NCBI GenBank assembly: GCA_017303875.1
Contig: JAFLBP010000023.1
Location: forward strand, 1 to 64,000
Origin: Chitinophagales bacterium
GTDB lineage: Bacteria > Bacteroidota > Bacteroidia > Chitinophagales > Saprospiraceae
DNA length: 64,000 nt
Reading direction: 5' to 3'
How positions within the stretch are numbered: the stretch's first letter is position 1; every line of letters begins with the position of its first letter. Shown here one piece after another: positions 61,089 to 64,000 of this stretch. The notes below the pieces were generated by a model. It made no database searches, was not told where the DNA came from, and was given only the letters and a program-made list of their open reading frames with translations. Made by a program: the position numbers and the translations under genes.

Positions 61089-63929
61089 ATGATTACAACT
61101 TATCAAGCTAAATACTACGCCTACGAGCTTTCCAAACGCGCCAACGCCGAATCGCCGGAAAAATTCGGCGCCACCTTAATGGATGCACAGGTCGAACTCA
61201 ATCCACATCAGGTGGAGGCCGCGCTCTTTGCCTTTAAATCACCTTTTTCAAAAGGCGCTATCCTGGCAGATGAAGTTGGCCTGGGCAAAACCATTGAAGC
61301 AGGCATTTTACTGAGCCAGCAATGGGCCGAACACAAAAGACGTATCCTGATTATTTGTCCATCATCCTTACGCAAACAGTGGGTGAATGAACTGGCCGAT
61401 AAATTTTACCTGCAATCGGAGGTTCTGGAAAGCAAATCGTTTAATCTGAAATACAAAAATGGCGCTAAAAACCCTTTTGATGACGGTAAAACCATCAAAA
61501 TTTGCTCGTATCAATATGCTGCTAAAAAGGCGGAGTTCATTCAGTTGACTTCGTGGGATTTAGTCGTTTTGGACGAAGCCCATTACCTGCGCAACGTCCA
61601 TAAAAACCCGGATAGCATTGCTGCCACCATCAGAAATGCTATTAAAGACTATAAAAAAGTATTGCTTACCGCTACACCACTACAAAACTGCCTCGATGAA
61701 TTATTTGGTCTGGCCGGATTTATTGACCAAACTATTTTTGGCGACCTGAAAACCTTCCGAAAGCGGTATGTTCATGGCGAAGGCGACCTCGCTGACTTAA
61801 AAGAAAAGATAAAACCTATTGTGCATCGTACCCTGCGACAGGATGTACGTGAGTTTGTGCCGTACCGCGAGCGTATCCCGATCACACAACGTTTTATACC
61901 TACTGAGGCCGAAAAACAGCTGTACAATAATGTGCTGGAATACCTTCGGGGCGACACCATTTATGCCTTGCCTCGCGCCCAAAGGCACCTGATGGAGTCC
62001 GTGATGTTCAAACTACTCGGCTCGTCGTCTTTTGCAATTGCCAAAACATTGGAAGCCCTTATCAAACGGCTCAATGCCTTGTTGGCCAACTCCAAAGTCC
62101 GTGAAGAGGAGATTATCGCCTGGTTTGAGGCAGAATATGAAAATTACGACGATGAAAAAGATGAACAGGAACTCACCGATGAAGCAGAAGACGAGCGTTG
62201 GGAAATAACTGCGCACGACAAACATTGCATTGAGCAGGAAATTGCCCGACTTACGGAATACCTGATGCTCGCCAACAGTATTGAGCACAACGAAAAGGGC
62301 GAAAAACTTTTAGTGGCGCTGGAAACCGGTTTTGAAAAACTGCAAGCATTGGGCGCACACCAAAAAGCCCTCATTTTTACGGAGTCCACCCGCACTCAGC
62401 AATACCTTTTTGAGCGGCTTTCCAAAGAAAAATACCAGGGTAAAATTGTTCTGTTTAATGGCAATAACAACGATGCGCTTTCCGGCGATATCTACCAGAA
62501 ATGGGTCAATGATAAAAACAACTACGGCAAACTAACCCATTCCAGAAATGTAGATATCCGAAATGCCCTCGTGGATGCTTTTAAAAGCGACGATTACCAG
62601 ATCATGATCGCTACCGAGGCCGCCGCCGAAGGCATCAACCTGCAATTTTGTAGTATGGTGGTCAACTACGACCTGCCCTGGAACCCCCAACGCATTGAGC
62701 AGCGCATCGGGCGTTGCCACCGATACGGGCAATTGCACGACGTGGTAGTTGTCAATTTTCTCAACAGCGACAACGAAGTCGAAAATCGCGTTTTTCAACT
62801 CCTGGAACAAAAATACAACCTGTTTCAAGGCGTTTTCGGCGCTTCCGACCACGTATTAGGCAGTATTGAAAATGGCGTAGACTTTGAAAAACGCATGATC
62901 GAAGCCTACAAAAAATGCCGCACCAAGGCCGAAATTGACGCTTATTTCAAAGCATTGGAAGAAGAATTCAAAGACGCCATTGACCAGCGGATCAAAGAGG
63001 TGCAAAGTATACTCTTCGAAAATTTTGAAGGCAGTGTCATCAATAAACTCCGCATCACCTATTCCGAAACCAAAACTTTCCTGGAAAAATTTGAAAAATG
63101 GCTCTGGGAAATCACCCGCTTTTACCTGCATAATTTAGCCACTTTTGAACCCGAAGACTTTACCTTTACCCTCAGCGCAACAGGTGAACGCTATACGCTT
63201 AACAAAAAACGAACCGACGCCAAGCATTACCGACTGCAAAGCAACGTGGCCCAAAACTTGCTGGCCAAAGCCAGGGAAGAACCAACGGAAAAAGCCCATC
63301 TTATCTTCGACCTCGCTTCTTCGCCCATGCGCTACCGCGAACTGGAACAACTGCGCGGCAAAAAAGGGCTGCTTAAAATCAGCAACTTAGCCGTCCACTC
63401 CGATATTGAACAACACGATACCCTAATTTTATCGGGCATCACCGCCGATAAAACACCTATCTCCGAACAACACTTGCGCGACCTGTTCAACCTCAACGCC
63501 CAAGCCGACGCATTTGTCAAAATGGATTTGGAACCCTTAGAAAAAGAACACCAGAAAACCAAAAAACAAAAATTAGACTACTTGGAAAAAACTGATGCTG
63601 CCTTTATGCAGCGCGAGTTCACCAAGTTCGAAAATTGGGCCGATGATAAAATTCGCGCCCTCGAAATTGAAATGAAGGAAGAACGGCTGAAAGTAAAGGA
63701 CCTGGAACGCGAACAACACCGCGAAAATATCCTCGCCGAGGAACTGCTCGCCGTCCAGGAAAAAATAGCAAAAGTCAAACGCAAAATCAAAAAACTCCGC
63801 CAGGAAATCTTTGAACGTGAAGATGAAATCAACGACCAGCGCGACGCCATGATTGCCGACGCCAAAAGCAAACTCACCCGAACCATCGAAGAACAAGAAC
63901 TGTTTACCGTCTCTTTTGAAATCATCTGA
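61089..63929 (+). CDS. Large SNF2/DEAH-type helicase, probably of a restriction-like defence operon
   Basis: A 946-residue SF2 translocase. The ATG at 61089 is chosen because relatives start with M-x-TYQAKYYA; ATG 61056 would begin only 8 nt after the -7 box. Motifs: LNPHQVEAALFAFKSPFSKGAILADEVGLGKTIEAG (Walker A at 61-68), CPSSLRKQWVNEL, DEAH at 162-165, LTATPLQN, and in the second lobe ATEAAAEGINLQFCSMVVNYDLPWNP with motif VI QRIGRCHRYGQ near 537-547. The last ~150 residues are a charged coiled coil (KIRALEIEMKEERLKVKDLEREQ...). There is no nuclease motif in this polypeptide. The gene downstream, 1 nt away, looks like a DNA methyltransferase, as in restriction-type operons with such helicases. 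Confidence 0.9.
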   Translation: MITTYQAKYYAYELSKRANAESPEKFGATLMDAQVELNPHQVEAALFAFKSPFSKGAILADEVGLGKTIEAGILLSQQWAEHKRRILIICPSSLRKQWVNELADKFYLQSEVLESKSFNLKYKNGAKNPFDDGKTIKICSYQYAAKKAEFIQLTSWDLVVLDEAHYLRNVHKNPDSIAATIRNAIKDYKKVLLTATPLQNCLDELFGLAGFIDQTIFGDLKTFRKRYVHGEGDLADLKEKIKPIVHRTLRQDVREFVPYRERIPITQRFIPTEAEKQLYNNVLEYLRGDTIYALPRAQRHLMESVMFKLLGSSSFAIAKTLEALIKRLNALLANSKVREEEIIAWFEAEYENYDDEKDEQELTDEAEDERWEITAHDKHCIEQEIARLTEYLMLANSIEHNEKGEKLLVALETGFEKLQALGAHQKALIFTESTRTQQYLFERLSKEKYQGKIVLFNGNNNDALSGDIYQKWVNDKNNYGKLTHSRNVDIRNALVDAFKSDDYQIMIATEAAAEGINLQFCSMVVNYDLPWNPQRIEQRIGRCHRYGQLHDVVVVNFLNSDNEVENRVFQLLEQKYNLFQGVFGASDHVLGSIENGVDFEKRMIEAYKKCRTKAEIDAYFKALEEEFKDAIDQRIKEVQSILFENFEGSVINKLRITYSETKTFLEKFEKWLWEITRFYLHNLATFEPEDFTFTLSATGERYTLNKKRTDAKHYRLQSNVAQNLLAKAREEPTEKAHLIFDLASSPMRYRELEQLRGKKGLLKISNLAVHSDIEQHDTLILSGITADKTPISEQHLRDLFNLNAQADAFVKMDLEPLEKEHQKTKKQKLDYLEKTDAAFMQREFTKFENWADDKIRALEIEMKEERLKVKDLEREQHRENILAEELLAVQEKIAKVKRKIKKLRQEIFEREDEINDQRDAMIADAKSKLTRTIEEQELFTVSFEII

Positions 63930-63930
63930 T

Positions 63931-64000
63931 ATGAACCACTACGAACAACTTAAAAGTGTTCTCAACGATATATTCGAACTCAACAAAGCCGATCTCGACT
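63931..64000 (+). CDS. N-terminus of a probable DNA methyltransferase (cut by window edge)
   Basis: Only 23 codons are present, starting MNHYEQLKSVLNDIFELNKA and continuing D-L-D. This resembles the start of adenine-specific, type III-like methyltransferases, which typically open with an LFxLDxADLDFGIYRI pattern and are encoded beside SNF2-type helicases. The start lies 1 nt after the helicase stop, so they are co-translated. The assignment rests on a very short stretch and on context. Confidence 0.45.
   Translation, partial: MNHYEQLKSVLNDIFELNKADLD

Overview
The window looks like a chromosomal segment (about 50% GC) of a Bacteroidota bacterium, most likely a Saprospiria or Chitinophagia relative. 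Three signs point there. Secreted proteins carry type IX secretion (T9SS) tails of both kinds (Por-type A tails and CHU_C/gliding type B tails). A GldN/PorN gene is present. Promoters repeatedly show the Bacteroidota -7 element TAnnTTTG. No rRNA, tRNA or CRISPR was seen.

Layout. 1-4.1 kb is a decayed, partly AT-rich region: a 5'-truncated DUF3883 (NO VEIN C-terminal) protein, a duplicated SH3-like gene fragment, an Rpn-family nuclease and insertions of a short palindromic repeat. 4.2-17.7 kb is mostly housekeeping and surface genes: a membrane protein, an unknown helical protein, T9SS cargo proteins, carB with a leader hairpin, a DUF2490 outer-membrane protein and an NTF2-like/HhH protein. 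17.8-24.3 kb is a probable six-gene minus-strand operon (M20 hydrolase, acyl-CoA ligase, SH3 protein, DUF3137, LemA, M48/HtpX). 24.6-27.7 kb holds hutU followed closely by a T4 Rnl1-like RNA ligase. 28.1-36.8 kb holds a Kelch-like T9SS protein, a REP-associated tyrosine transposase (RAYT), a DUF192 lipoprotein, CsaA, an ABC exporter, gldN, a lipoprotein and an esterase. 37.3-47 kb is a carbohydrate-related block: a ThuA/PQQ-dehydrogenase/PKD/cytochrome c giant, an IS200-like transposase, a GH3 glycosidase, a double esterase (alpha/beta hydrolase plus SGNH) and galK. 47.2-60.6 kb holds an AT-rich propeller-like protein, trmN6, a secreted phospholipase-D-like protein, yggS, a 2291-residue T9SS adhesin and mnmH. 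The right end (61-64 kb) starts what looks like a defence operon: a large SNF2-type helicase followed 1 nt later by a gene resembling the N-terminus of a DNA methyltransferase.

The most unusual content is between the genes. At least eight copies of a two-hairpin REP element occur, and two of them flank the RAYT gene in inverted orientation. Other REP families share the same TCC (or GGA) triloop on different stems; one array lies beside the IS200-like transposase, and one hairpin contains the galK start codon. Many gene ends run into degenerate 7-nt (heptad) repeats that often form large inverted repeats and that supply several stop codons. A MITE-like pair, a 57-bp perfect inverted repeat, a 59-nt palindrome and a promoter-RNA-terminator unit (candidate small RNA at about 60.73-60.83 kb) complete the picture.

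All product names rest on motif recognition by eye; no database search was run.
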